Source: JAPOXK01 sp965220315 (GTDB taxonomy: Bacteria > Chloroflexota > Dehalococcoidia > Bin125). From it: a stretch of DNA of 64,000 bases. The notes beneath the pieces are model-generated. The model saw only the letters and a program-made list of their open reading frames with translations. It did no database searches and had not been told where the DNA came from. The position numbers were made by a program, and so were the translations under genes. The first letter of the stretch is position 1. Every line of letters begins with the position of its first letter. This document shows positions 17,034 to 25,338 of this stretch, piece by piece. The stretch covers positions 186,001-250,000 of the forward strand of contig CBDCPP010000002.1 in NCBI GenBank assembly GCA_965220315.1, given 5' to 3'.

Positions 17034-18947
17034 CTAAACTTCGCGGAACTCACCTTCCACGGTGCTGGCCTCTTCACTCGATTCGTCCGAGCCACTCTCA
17101 CCCTCCTGGGCCGTAGCAGTGGCGGCCGCCGGCTCTTCCTGACTGCCGTAAATCTTCTCGCCAACCTGCATCACCGCACCGTTGAGGTCGTCCATAGCTG
17201 CGCGGATAGCGTCGTCATCGGTGGGTTCAGCAGCGAGGGCGTCACGCAGCGCCTGGATCTTCACTTGGAGCGTGGTCTTCGTTTCCTCGTCGAGCTTGTC
17301 CTCCTGTTCGCCGATCAGCTTTTCAGCGCGGTAGGCAGTGCTCTCCGCAACGTTATGCAACTCGATCGACGCGCGCTGTTGTTTGTCTTCTTCAGCATGG
17401 AGCTCCGCGTCCTGCTTCATTCGCTCGACTTCGTCATCGCTCAGTCCGGACGCGGCCGTGATCGTGATCTTCTGCTCTTTGCCCGTGCCTTGGTCAACCG
17501 CGCGGACGTTGAGAATGCCGTTCGCGTCGATATCGAACGTCACTTCGATCTGAGGCATGCCTCGGGGGGCCGGGAGAATGCCGTCTAGGATGAACTTGCC
17601 GAGCGACTTGTTGTCAACGGCCATCTCCCGCTCCCCCTGAAGCACGTGGACTTCAACCTGCGGCTGGCTGTCGCTGGCCGTAGAGAAGACCTGGCTCTTG
17701 CTGGTCGGGATCGTGGTATTGCGCTCGATGAGTGCTGTGCGCACTCCACCCAAGGTCTCGATACCGAGCGTGAGCGGGGTCACGTCGAGGAGTAGTACAT
17801 CCTTCACATCACCCTTGAGGACGCCAGCTTGAATGGCGGCACCGATCGCCACGACCTCGTCAGGGTTGACGCCGCGGTGGGGCTCTTTGCCGAAAAATTG
17901 CTGGACGTCCTTCTGTACAAGCGGCATCCGCGTCTGGCCGCCGACCAGCACCACTTCGTCGATCTGATTGCTGGCGATCCCCGCGTCTTTGAGGGCCGCC
18001 TGGCAGGGCCCCAGCGTGGACTCCACCAAGTCGTCGGTGAGTTGCTCGAGCTTGGCGCGGGTGAGGGTGAGACTGAAGTGTTTGGGCCCGCTGGCGTCGG
18101 CGGTGAGGTAAGGCAGGGAGACCTCGGTAGACTGCGTGCTGGACAGTTCGATTTTGGCGCGCTCCGCTGCTTCCTTGAGTCGCTGCAGCGCCATGCGGTC
18201 CTCGGCGAGGTCTATGCCTTGCTCCTTTTTGAACTCGGCGACGAGGTGGTCGATCACTCGTTGATCGAAGTCATCGCCGCCTAAGTGCGTATTTCCGTTG
18301 GTGGAACGCACTTGGAAGGTGCCCTCGCCGAGCTCAAGGATCGACACGTCAAAGGTGCCGCCGCCTAAGTCGTACACGGCGACGTAGTGATCGTGCTTCT
18401 TGTCGAGGCCATAGGCGAGCGAGGCCGCGGTCGGCTCGTTGATGATGCGCAGCACCTCTAGTCCCGCGATTTTGCCCGCGTCCTTGGTCGCGTTGCGCTG
18501 ACTATCGTCGAAGTAGGCAGGGACGGTGATGACCGCCTCGGTGACCGGCTCGCCCAAGTATGCTTCGGCGTCCTGCTTCAGCTTCTGCAGGATCATCGCG
18601 GAGATCTCCGGCGGGCCGTACTCCTTGTCGCCCATCTTGACCCAAGCGTCGCCGTTGGCGGCCTTCGCCACCTTGTACGGCAGCAGCTTGATGTCCTTCT
18701 GGACGTTGGGGTCGTCATAGCGGCGGCCCATGAGACGCTTCACGCTAAAGACCGTGTTGCCCGGGTTCGTTACGCCCTGTCGCTTGGCGACCGTCCCCAC
18801 CAACCGTTCCTCATCTTTACCGACGGCCACCACTGACGGGGTAGTCCGTGTTCCCTCTTGGCTTGGCACGACGACGGGCTCGCCGCCTTCCATCACCGCC
18901 ACAACGGAGTTCGTCGTCCCCAGATCGATGCCGATCACTTTACCCAT
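17034..18947 (-). CDS. dnaK: Molecular chaperone DnaK (Hsp70)
   Basis: This 637-residue Hsp70 starts MGKVIGIDLGTTNSVVAVME, the phosphate-1 loop. The ATPase domain runs to about residue 375 (VYDLGGGTFDVSILELGEGT is phosphate 2), followed by the VLLLDVTPLTLGIET linker, the substrate-binding domain and an alpha-helical lid. The tail is acidic and ends in EFREV rather than the usual EEVD-like end. The ATG overlaps the grpE stop by 8 bases, so expression is coupled. Longer in-frame versions only add out-of-family sequence. Confidence 0.98.
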   Translation of the reverse strand: MGKVIGIDLGTTNSVVAVMEGGEPVVVPSQEGTRTTPSVVAVGKDEERLVGTVAKRQGVTNPGNTVFSVKRLMGRRYDDPNVQKDIKLLPYKVAKAANGDAWVKMGDKEYGPPEISAMILQKLKQDAEAYLGEPVTEAVITVPAYFDDSQRNATKDAGKIAGLEVLRIINEPTAASLAYGLDKKHDHYVAVYDLGGGTFDVSILELGEGTFQVRSTNGNTHLGGDDFDQRVIDHLVAEFKKEQGIDLAEDRMALQRLKEAAERAKIELSSTQSTEVSLPYLTADASGPKHFSLTLTRAKLEQLTDDLVESTLGPCQAALKDAGIASNQIDEVVLVGGQTRMPLVQKDVQQFFGKEPHRGVNPDEVVAIGAAIQAGVLKGDVKDVLLLDVTPLTLGIETLGGVRTALIERNTTIPTSKSQVFSTASDSQPQVEVHVLQGEREMAVDNKSLGKFILDGILPAPRGMPQIEVTFDIDANGILNVRAVDQGTGKEQKITITAASGLSDDEVERMKQDAELHAEEDKQQRASIELHNVAESTAYRAEKLIGEQEDKLDEETKTTLQVKIQALRDALAAEPTDDDAIRAAMDDLNGAVMQVGEKIYGSQEEPAAATATAQEGESGSDESSEEASTVEGEFREV

Positions 18948-19587
18948 CGTGCTCTCCGTTCCGATCAGCCATCGCTGATATGTTCTCGGTTCTCGATTCA
19001 GCCGGGTCTGTCTCGCCGTTTCCGACGAGGACACGCGCCGGCCGCAAGACGTGCCCGTTCAGTAGGTAGCCTTTCTGAATTTGCGTCACTACCACGCCTT
19101 CCAGGCCGGGGACTTCACCCACTCCCTCGTGAAAGTTGGGGTCGAATGGTTGGCCTATCGTCGCGACCGGCTGCAGTCCCATCGCCTCTAGAGCCGAGAC
19201 AACTTTCCCTTGAATGAGACGCAGCCCTTCGAGCCAGGCCGTCGGGTCCGGATCCGAGTCCGCCTGCAAGGCCAGCTCCAAGTCATCAATGAGAGGAAGC
19301 AGCTGTCCCAACATGCTGGCTTTGATGATCTGGGTGAGATCGCCGCGCGCGCGCTCGGTTCGCTTCTTCAGATTCTCGTAGTCAGCCTGGGCGCGCTGGG
19401 CCATAGCCAAGCGTTCCTCCGCAAGCGCCCGCGCCTGCTCGAGTTCGGTGTGCAACTCGCTGTCCGGGGGGGCGGGGGGGCATTCCGTATCTGCTCCGGC
19501 CTGCTCGTCGACAGTGTCCCGAGTTGGATCCGGGTGGGACTCGGGGTCGCAAGAGAACGGGCCGCTATCGGCCGCGAAACTGTCCAT
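18940..19587 (-). CDS. grpE: Nucleotide exchange factor GrpE
   Basis: This protein of about 215 residues releases ADP from DnaK. The N-terminal 40 residues are acidic and disordered; a long coiled coil follows (about residues 46-100, ALAEERLAMAQRAQADYENL), then the conserved beta domain with PFDPNFHEGVGEVPG and QKGYLLNGHVLRPARVLV, the GrpE signature. The ATG at 19587 gives a normal-length protein; upstream in-frame sequence belongs to the hrcA-grpE spacer. It sits between hrcA and dnaK in the usual operon order. Confidence 0.95.
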   Translation of the reverse strand: MDSFAADSGPFSCDPESHPDPTRDTVDEQAGADTECPPAPPDSELHTELEQARALAEERLAMAQRAQADYENLKKRTERARGDLTQIIKASMLGQLLPLIDDLELALQADSDPDPTAWLEGLRLIQGKVVSALEAMGLQPVATIGQPFDPNFHEGVGEVPGLEGVVVTQIQKGYLLNGHVLRPARVLVGNGETDPAESRTENISAMADRNGEHDG

Positions 19588-19651
19588 CACACTGCTCTCA
19601 ATTGGGTTGGCCGTGGATGATGACCTGTGGGCGTTCAACAAGCACGGCCCA

Positions 19652-20671
19652 TTATCCGTAGATCTCGAACATAAGTTCATCGAGCAGACTGCTGAAGTAG
19701 CGCACTCGCGCCACGGCACGCCCGTACTCCAGGCGTGTCGGGCCCAACACTCCCACGAAACCCGAGATCCCAGAACGCGCCGAATAGGGTGTCATGATGA
19801 CCGAGCAGTGCTGCATTGCTCGTATTGGATGCTCCTCGCCGATCACGACGCTGACGCCGCTGTTCCCGAGAGTCGCCGGGGGCATGAGTTGATCCACCGA
19901 GTGCGCGTCGATCAGGCGAATCACATCGATGAAATCGTCGCGGTTTTGCTGAAACTCCGGTTGTTCCAGGACACCGCTCAAGCCTTCGATATACGCACCC
20001 ATCTCCCGCATCGATTCATTCTCAAGCAGCTGCGATATCGACCGCTCGATCCCACCCTCGAGCCCTTCGACAGGTGGGCGGCGGCGGATCTCACGGAGGC
20101 TCTTACCGACTAGTCGTTTGTTGAGATGGTTGCTCGCGATGTTGAGTTGGCTCTGATCGGCCGGGAAATCAAGCGGCACAAGCTGCTTGAGGACACGGGC
20201 TTCACGCAACACCACGATCAGAAGCGCCAGCAGGCTTTTGAGCGAAACCAGTTCCACTTGGCGCACCCGCAGGTCGTCGGATCGTGGAGGGGTTACAATC
20301 GCTACCAGACCCAATGACCGAGCCAGAAGCACGGCTGCCAGCTTGGCCCACTCATCGAGTTCCGGAGCAGCCTGGTAAAACTGATGGCGAATTGTCGCTT
20401 TCTCTTCCGCCGTCAACGCGACCGGTCCCATCAGCGACTCGACGTAGGAGCGGTAGCCGAGATCGGAGGGGATGCGACCGGCTGAAGTGTACGGATGGGT
20501 AAGGAATCCACCAGACTCCAGGGCCTGCATCTCGCTGCGGATCGTGGCCGCCGAGGCGGGGAGTTCGTACTTCTCTCGTATGGTCTTGGAGCCAACCGGA
20601 GTTGCTGTGTCGACATACTCGCGGACGACGAGCCGAAGGATTCCGGCACGGCGATCGGTGACAGCTTCCAT
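19652..20671 (-). CDS. hrcA: Heat-inducible transcription repressor HrcA
   Basis: This 339-residue repressor has an N-terminal winged helix (about residues 1-80; TATPVGSKTIREKYELPASA, then ATIRSEM) and the GAF-like HrcA domain behind it. It binds CIRCE and depends on chaperone (GroEL in the best-studied cases) for activity. It is the first gene of the heat-shock operon and a perfect-arm CIRCE sits just upstream, so it should repress its own operon. The ATG at 20671 matches the family start. Confidence 0.96.
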   Translation of the reverse strand: MEAVTDRRAGILRLVVREYVDTATPVGSKTIREKYELPASAATIRSEMQALESGGFLTHPYTSAGRIPSDLGYRSYVESLMGPVALTAEEKATIRHQFYQAAPELDEWAKLAAVLLARSLGLVAIVTPPRSDDLRVRQVELVSLKSLLALLIVVLREARVLKQLVPLDFPADQSQLNIASNHLNKRLVGKSLREIRRRPPVEGLEGGIERSISQLLENESMREMGAYIEGLSGVLEQPEFQQNRDDFIDVIRLIDAHSVDQLMPPATLGNSGVSVVIGEEHPIRAMQHCSVIMTPYSARSGISGFVGVLGPTRLEYGRAVARVRYFSSLLDELMFEIYG

Positions 20672-20694
20672 GCCGTGACGATCCCTCTAACTTC

Positions 20695-20719
20695 TGGCAC
20701 TCTCCTACTGAGAGTGCCA
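20695..20719 (-). promoter_or_regulatory. CIRCE operator (HrcA-binding inverted repeat)
   Basis: Arms TGGCACTC (20695-20702) and GAGTGCCA (20712-20719) are perfect inverted repeats separated by exactly 9 bases, matching the CIRCE layout (TTAGCACTC-N9-GAGTGCTAA) with the A of the consensus replaced by G. It lies between the hrcA promoter and the hrcA start, over the expected transcription start. Confidence 0.93.
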
Positions 20720-20729
20720 AGGGGTGATG

Positions 20730-20758
20730 AGCCTATCACTCGCCTATCTGGTGGTCAA
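20730..20758 (-). promoter_or_regulatory. Housekeeping promoter of the hrcA operon
   Basis: On the minus strand, TTGACC (20758-20753) is followed after 17 bases by TAGGCT (20735-20730). The predicted start of transcription near 20723 abuts the CIRCE, so HrcA binding would block initiation or early elongation. Confidence 0.75.
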
Positions 20759-20775
20759 GAAACGAGCGTGTCCCT

Positions 20776-22008
20776 ATGACGAGCGGTGGTCCAGCGACAG
20801 GACGAATTGAGCCGGTTCGCGTGGTAGTAACCGGAGTGGGCGCAGTCAGCGCCGCCGGCCCTAGGGCGCCGGATCTATGGAGCGCTCTTCTCCAGGGACG
20901 GCTCGGTCCGTCCTCTCTCACAGCCTTCGATCCGGGCCGAGCCGCCGTGGTCGCACAGCTGCCCGACTACCAAGGGCCAGGTGGCGTGCCCGACGCCGTT
21001 CTGCGACGCCTCAACCGTAGCGCTTGGTTCGCGCTGGACGCTTCCATGCAGGCGATCGGTGATTCACGGCTGGAGCTGGGACCCGAACAGGCGCCGTACA
21101 TCGGGGCGTTGATCGGAACGGCGCACTCGGACGGGTTCGACAGCGCGGGTGGTACAGATGCCCATCGCTTCTTCAGCGACGGTTTGGCCGGGGTTGCGAT
21201 TGGTCTGCATATCGGCGGGCCATCGGCCACGATTCGCGCCGACGCCGCGTCGGGGCTCATTGCGATCGGCGAGGCGATGGCGCTCATCCAAAGCGGCACG
21301 GTCCAGATCGCGGTTGCCGGCGGAGCCGAGGCTCCGCTCAGCCGTCAAATCTGGTCCGCGTACGAGGCGGCCGGGCTGCTAAGCCGCCAGGCGGAGCCAA
21401 CCGCCCTGCGGCCTTTCGACCTCCTTCGCGACGGGTTGGTGCTAGGCGAAGGAGCAGCCGCCCTCGTGTTGGAGAACCGGGATGTCGCACTTGCACGCGG
21501 AGCCCGCATCTATGCCGAAGTGATCGGCTTCGGTCATACATCGGGCCCGCCGGGAGACGGCTGCGCTCCTACCAATGTAGACATCGGGCGGCGGGCGCTG
21601 GGCACAGCGATCCGGCAGGCGGCGATCAGTCCGCACCAGATCGATGTCGTCTACGCAGCCGGCGCGGGAACGCTGGCCGGCGACGCGCGTGAAACGGACA
21701 TCCTGGAGCGCTCCCTTGGTTCTCGGATCCTCGATACATACGTAACGACGGTAACCCCGGTTGTTGGTTTCACGGTCGGCGCGAGCGGCGCGCTGGCCGC
21801 AGCCGCAGCAGTCTTCGGGTTAGCAGAGCAAGTCGTACCGCCGCATGCGAGCTTTGAGCAACCCGACGACGCATGCGAGCTCGACTTTGCGCGGACAGCC
21901 CAACGGGACCATCTCGGGGGAGCTGCTGTGTGCGCGTACGGCACGCAGGGCCAGAACGCCGCGGTAATCCTCGCCAAGGCCGAAAACGATTCCAGCGCTG
22001 GAGCTTAG
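20776..22008 (+). CDS. FabF-like beta-ketoacyl synthase homologue lacking all three catalytic residues
   Basis: This 410-residue protein has the thiolase-like fold of KAS II: VVVTGVGAVSAAG at the N-terminus and the usual two-domain layout and length. However, the active Cys block reads IRADAASGLIAIG, giving Ala157 for Cys; the first His block reads YAAGAGTLAGDARE, giving Ala295 for His; and the second reads PVVGFTVGASG, giving Phe332 for His. The acidic residues after the first block are kept. It therefore cannot condense by the known mechanism. Chain-length factors (KS-beta) of type II polyketide systems also lack the Cys but pair with an active KS, which is not in this window. It could be a structural partner or a regulator. 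It is divergent from hrcA, with only about 100 bases between them. Confidence 0.88.
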   Translation: MTSGGPATGRIEPVRVVVTGVGAVSAAGPRAPDLWSALLQGRLGPSSLTAFDPGRAAVVAQLPDYQGPGGVPDAVLRRLNRSAWFALDASMQAIGDSRLELGPEQAPYIGALIGTAHSDGFDSAGGTDAHRFFSDGLAGVAIGLHIGGPSATIRADAASGLIAIGEAMALIQSGTVQIAVAGGAEAPLSRQIWSAYEAAGLLSRQAEPTALRPFDLLRDGLVLGEGAAALVLENRDVALARGARIYAEVIGFGHTSGPPGDGCAPTNVDIGRRALGTAIRQAAISPHQIDVVYAAGAGTLAGDARETDILERSLGSRILDTYVTTVTPVVGFTVGASGALAAAAAVFGLAEQVVPPHASFEQPDDACELDFARTAQRDHLGGAAVCAYGTQGQNAAVILAKAENDSSAGA

Positions 22009-22032
22009 GCCGCGAGGCTTCACAATAACATC

Positions 22033-22674
22033 ATGGACATCGCCTGGATCGGGCACAGCGCTTTTCGGCTCCGCGGTCGCGACGCCGCCGTCGTAATGGA
22101 CCCTTGTCCATCATCGACGGGCTTCCGTCTCAACCGGCCGCGGGCGGAGATCGTCACCGTGTCGAACACGGCACTCGAGTTCAGCTGGGTGCAGGGAGTG
22201 GCCGATGTTCCGCGGGAACTCAATGCCCCGGGTGAATACGAGGTCAAGCAAGTATTGGTGACGGGCATCCGCACGCCCCTGCCCAAGCACAGGCACGGCG
22301 ACGGCTACAACACCGCGTTCGTGATCACTATCGATGATGTCACGGTAGTCCACCTAGGCGACTTGGGCGCGTTGCCGACAGCGGACGAGGTGGAAGTGCT
22401 CAGTCAAGCGGACGTGGCGCTGGTGCCGATCGGAGGACACGGCCACCTAGATGCAGCGGCGGCGGCGCAGGTTGTGAGCACGCTCGAGCCGAAATTAGTC
22501 ATCCCGATGTTGTATAAGGCGGGGCCCGAGAGAGAGCTGCTGGACAAAGTCGAGCCGTTCCTCAAAGAAATGGGCGCTCAGAAACCGGAGACAATGGAGA
22601 ATCACGTCAACGTCACGGTAAGTAGCCTGCCCGAGCACACCACGGTACAGGCGCTGGCGCCGCGGGGCGATTGA
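22033..22674 (+). CDS. Degenerate MBL-fold protein (UPF0173-like)
   Basis: This 213-residue protein matches the metal-dependent hydrolase family related to UPF0173/UlaG. It starts WIGHSAFRLRGRDAAV and has NAPGEYEVKQVLVTGI, VVHLGDLGALPTADEV, and LEPKLVIPMLYK near the end. The stretch where relatives carry the zinc motif HxHxxH reads VSNTALEFSW here, so most of the metal ligands are missing. The His of HLGDLG and the Gly-His pair in GGHGH remain. It starts 24 bases after the dead ketosynthase and is probably co-transcribed with it. Whether it binds any metal is unclear. Confidence 0.75.
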   Translation: MDIAWIGHSAFRLRGRDAAVVMDPCPSSTGFRLNRPRAEIVTVSNTALEFSWVQGVADVPRELNAPGEYEVKQVLVTGIRTPLPKHRHGDGYNTAFVITIDDVTVVHLGDLGALPTADEVEVLSQADVALVPIGGHGHLDAAAAAQVVSTLEPKLVIPMLYKAGPERELLDKVEPFLKEMGAQKPETMENHVNVTVSSLPEHTTVQALAPRGD

Positions 22675-22710
22675 CCACTTCGAGAGAGGATACGCGGCCT
22701 GAAGGGCAGC

Positions 22711-24012
22711 CTACGTGTCGGCTGTGGCGAGGGAACTCAGGAACTCTTCGTTGGATTTGGTGCGGCTGAGTCGCTCAATCAAGCGCTCGGCGGGCTCAGT
22801 CTGGGAGTTCCCGCTGCTGAGCATCGACATCATTCGCCGCAGCAGCCAAACCTTCTGTAGCTTATCCGATGACAGCAGCAGCTCCTCGCGACGCGTGCCG
22901 CTCCGCGCAATGTCGATGGCGGGGAAAACGCGGCGTTCGGAGAGCTTGCGATCTAGGTGAACTTCCCAGTTTCCGGTGCCTTTGAACTCTTCGTAGATCA
23001 CATCGTCGAGGCGGCTGCCGGTGTCGATGAGACAGGTAGCGATGATCGTGAGGCTGCCACCCTCTTCGGCTTTACGGGCAGCGCCGAAAAAACGCTTGGG
23101 CGGGTAGAGCGCGACCGGGTCCATGCCGCCCGTGAGGGTGCGTCCGCTGGTCGGCATTTCCAAGTTATAGGCACGTGTCAGTCGCGTGATGGAGTCACAC
23201 AGGATCACCACATCACGACTGCATTCCATGAGGCGCTTCGCGCGCTCGAGCGCCATCTCGGCGACCCGCGTATGGTCCTCGACCGGGTCGTCGAAGGTTG
23301 AGGAAACGACCTCACCGCGCACGGTGCGGCGCATTTCGGTCACTTCTTCGGGGCGCTCTCCGACCAGCACCACGATGAGGTGGGCGGTCTCATTATTGGA
23401 GGTGACACCGTTCGCGATGCTCTGCAGCAGCATCGTCTTGCCCGCTTTGGGTGGTGAGACGATGAGGCCACGCTGGCCGCGACCCAGTGGTGAGATGAGG
23501 TCGATCAGCCGCCCGGAGAGGTTCGCGGGGTCGTCCTCCGTTTCAAGAAGGAATTGCTCAGTCGGGAAGATGGCGGTCTGATTCTCGAAATACGGCCGCT
23601 TCTTCGCTTCCTCCGGGTCCATGCCATTGACGAGGTCGACCTGGTAGAGGCCGTAGTATTTCTCGCCATCGCGGGGGGGGCGCACTTGCCCGGTGACATA
23701 GTCGCCGGGGCGCAAGGCGAAGCGCCTTACCTGCGACTGGGAAACGTACACATCCGTACCGGTGGGGAGGAGGTTCTCGCCTCGCAGGAAACCATAACCA
23801 TCGTCGACGATGTCTATGACTCCGCCGGAGAGCAGGTTGCCTTTGGTCGCGCTTTGCGCCTGTAAGAGACCGAGAACGAGATCTTGCTTCTTGAGACGAG
23901 CAGCACCAGTCACGCCAGCATCTTTGGCCTGCTCAACAAGCTCGTCCCGGGTTTTCGATTCGAGTTCAGTGATGTTCAACGCGCTTGGTCCTGCGCCCAA
24001 TTGGCTTTGCAC
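22711..24012 (-). CDS. rho: Transcription termination factor Rho
   Basis: This 433-residue hexameric RNA helicase has an N-terminal helical Rho_N segment (ITELESKTRDELVEQAKDAG), a cold-shock-like RNA-binding domain (GVIDIVDDGYGFLRGENLL, residues about 67-130) and the RecA-like motor with Walker A SPPKAGKTMLLQSIANG and the Q-loop and R-loop that follow. The listed start is a GTG at 24012. A TTG at 23979, giving a protein beginning NITELE, has AGGA nine bases ahead and is at least as likely. Rho matters here because almost no convincing intrinsic terminators are visible in the window. Confidence 0.96.
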   Translation of the reverse strand: MQSQLGAGPSALNITELESKTRDELVEQAKDAGVTGAARLKKQDLVLGLLQAQSATKGNLLSGGVIDIVDDGYGFLRGENLLPTGTDVYVSQSQVRRFALRPGDYVTGQVRPPRDGEKYYGLYQVDLVNGMDPEEAKKRPYFENQTAIFPTEQFLLETEDDPANLSGRLIDLISPLGRGQRGLIVSPPKAGKTMLLQSIANGVTSNNETAHLIVVLVGERPEEVTEMRRTVRGEVVSSTFDDPVEDHTRVAEMALERAKRLMECSRDVVILCDSITRLTRAYNLEMPTSGRTLTGGMDPVALYPPKRFFGAARKAEEGGSLTIIATCLIDTGSRLDDVIYEEFKGTGNWEVHLDRKLSERRVFPAIDIARSGTRREELLLSSDKLQKVWLLRRMMSMLSSGNSQTEPAERLIERLSRTKSNEEFLSSLATADT

Positions 24013-24156
24013 TCACTGGTGCACTGTTGTTGGGGTGAACCGCAAAAGTGGGGGGGGCGCCGCAGCCCTTAAGCGCACGCCTGCTCAAACAAGCTTAGCA
24101 TAGTCATGCCGATCGCGGCGCGCAAGCGGTGCGCAGCGCCGGGCATTGGGGAAGCG

Positions 24157-24821
24157 CTATCGCCCCACCGTCGCTTGTGCTCGCTCCCAATCGGCGAGGA
24201 AAGCATCAATGCCGCGGTCAGTAAGCGGATGTTGCAACATCTGTCGCAGTACTTTGAAGGGAACGGTTGCGATATGCGCTCCGGCGGCAGCGACGGCGGT
24301 GACGTGTCGTGGTCCCCGGATGCTCGCTGCGATCACTTGGGCTGGCATGTGGTAGCGGTCGAGAAGGTCGACAGTTTCGCGAACCAGGTCGGTGCCATCG
24401 TGGTCGATGTCATCCAGACGTCCGACAAAGGGACTGACGAAAGCGGCGCCAGCGTTAGCGACGAGCAGCGCCTGGTTCACGCTGAATATTAACGTCGTGT
24501 TGACGCAGTGCCCTCGCCGCTGACTCGGTGGATCGCTTCGATGCCGGCTTCATCGGCAGGAATCTTGACGACCACGTTCGGGTGCCAAGACGCGATCTCA
24601 CGTGCTTCCTCAACGAGATCATCCGCCGTGCGACTGACGCACTCCGCCGAGACATGCCCTCCCACGAGTTCCGCGATCTCGACCACGCGGTCGCGGTAGG
24701 TGACACCACTCTCACTCTCCCTGGCATAGAGCGTAGGGTTGGTGGTGACGCCCGCGCATACACCCCAGCGCACGGCGGTCCGGATCTCTTCCAGGTTGGC
24801 AGTATCGAGGAAAATGCGCAC
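24157..24821 (-). pseudogene. Transaldolase / fructose-6-phosphate aldolase-like, split by a -1 frameshift
   Basis: Two adjoining frames make one protein of the small-transaldolase family (about 220 residues). The first (24821-24489) starts at a GTG with AAGGAG ahead of it, has FLDTANLEEIR and WGVCAGVTTNPTL, and carries the Schiff-base lysine in VVVKIP. The second (24480-24157, in another frame) has QALLVANAGAAFVSPFVGRL, ASIRGPRHV and ATVPFKVLRQML. Adding one base near 24504-24507 restores GTAVNTTLIFSVNQ across the gap, as expected for the family, so a single G is probably missing. Either the gene is a recent pseudogene or there is a base error in the assembly. It lies between the DUF2269-like gene and rho on the same strand. 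Confidence 0.88.
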
Positions 24822-24849
24822 GGCCGACTCCTTTTTCGCGTCCCTCGCG

Positions 24850-25329
24850 CTAGAACGGCTTCGTGATCGCTAGCGATGCCGCCAGCGCACTGACCAACAC
24901 GATGACGGTCCCCATCACGAGTGGAGCATGGTCCGCCAGTGTCTCTTCTAACTCCGGCGACACTTCACCACTCTTCAGCGCTTGCAGCGCGAGGATACGG
25001 GCACGCCGGAGCCCAGCGCTCATCGCAGGGAAGCAGACAAAGAGCACAAACAAGTACAACCCTTCGACCGCGAGGAGCCAGCCCGTCTCGATCGGATCGT
25101 AGATATCCGAGCGGATCGCCCAAACGAGCCCGGTGATCCCGACGAGGATCAACCCCGGCAGCATGACGCCAACTTGGTTTCGGCCCGCTGACTGAAAGGC
25201 GTGCGCTTGGGCGATCACATCGCCGCTCGACCAGGATCGGTAGAGCGGAAGCAGCGTGCCACCGATGCCGGCGGCAAACAGGAACAAAGCAAGCATATGC
25301 ACCAGGCGGAATGCCTCGTCTTCACTCAT
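24850..25329 (-). CDS. DUF2269-like integral membrane protein
   Basis: This 159-residue protein has four predicted membrane helices, at about residues 8-28, 52-72, 84-104 and 137-157, with a short basic loop after the third (GLRRARILALQALKSGE). Its N-terminal LVHMLALFLFAAGIGGTLL is typical of DUF2269 and related CopD-like proteins. No function is known. It is encoded 9 bases after pyrG on the same strand, so it is probably co-transcribed with it. A second four-helix protein of similar type is at 36667-37212. Confidence 0.7.
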   Translation of the reverse strand: MSEDEAFRLVHMLALFLFAAGIGGTLLPLYRSWSSGDVIAQAHAFQSAGRNQVGVMLPGLILVGITGLVWAIRSDIYDPIETGWLLAVEGLYLFVLFVCFPAMSAGLRRARILALQALKSGEVSPELEETLADHAPLVMGTVIVLVSALAASLAITKPF

Positions 25330-25338
25330 CCGCTCCGC

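Noticed and set aside
24495..24515. Programmed ribosomal frameshift in the transaldolase
   Set aside because: No slippery heptamer, no downstream pseudoknot-like repeat, and the family is never known to need one; a base loss or error is simpler.
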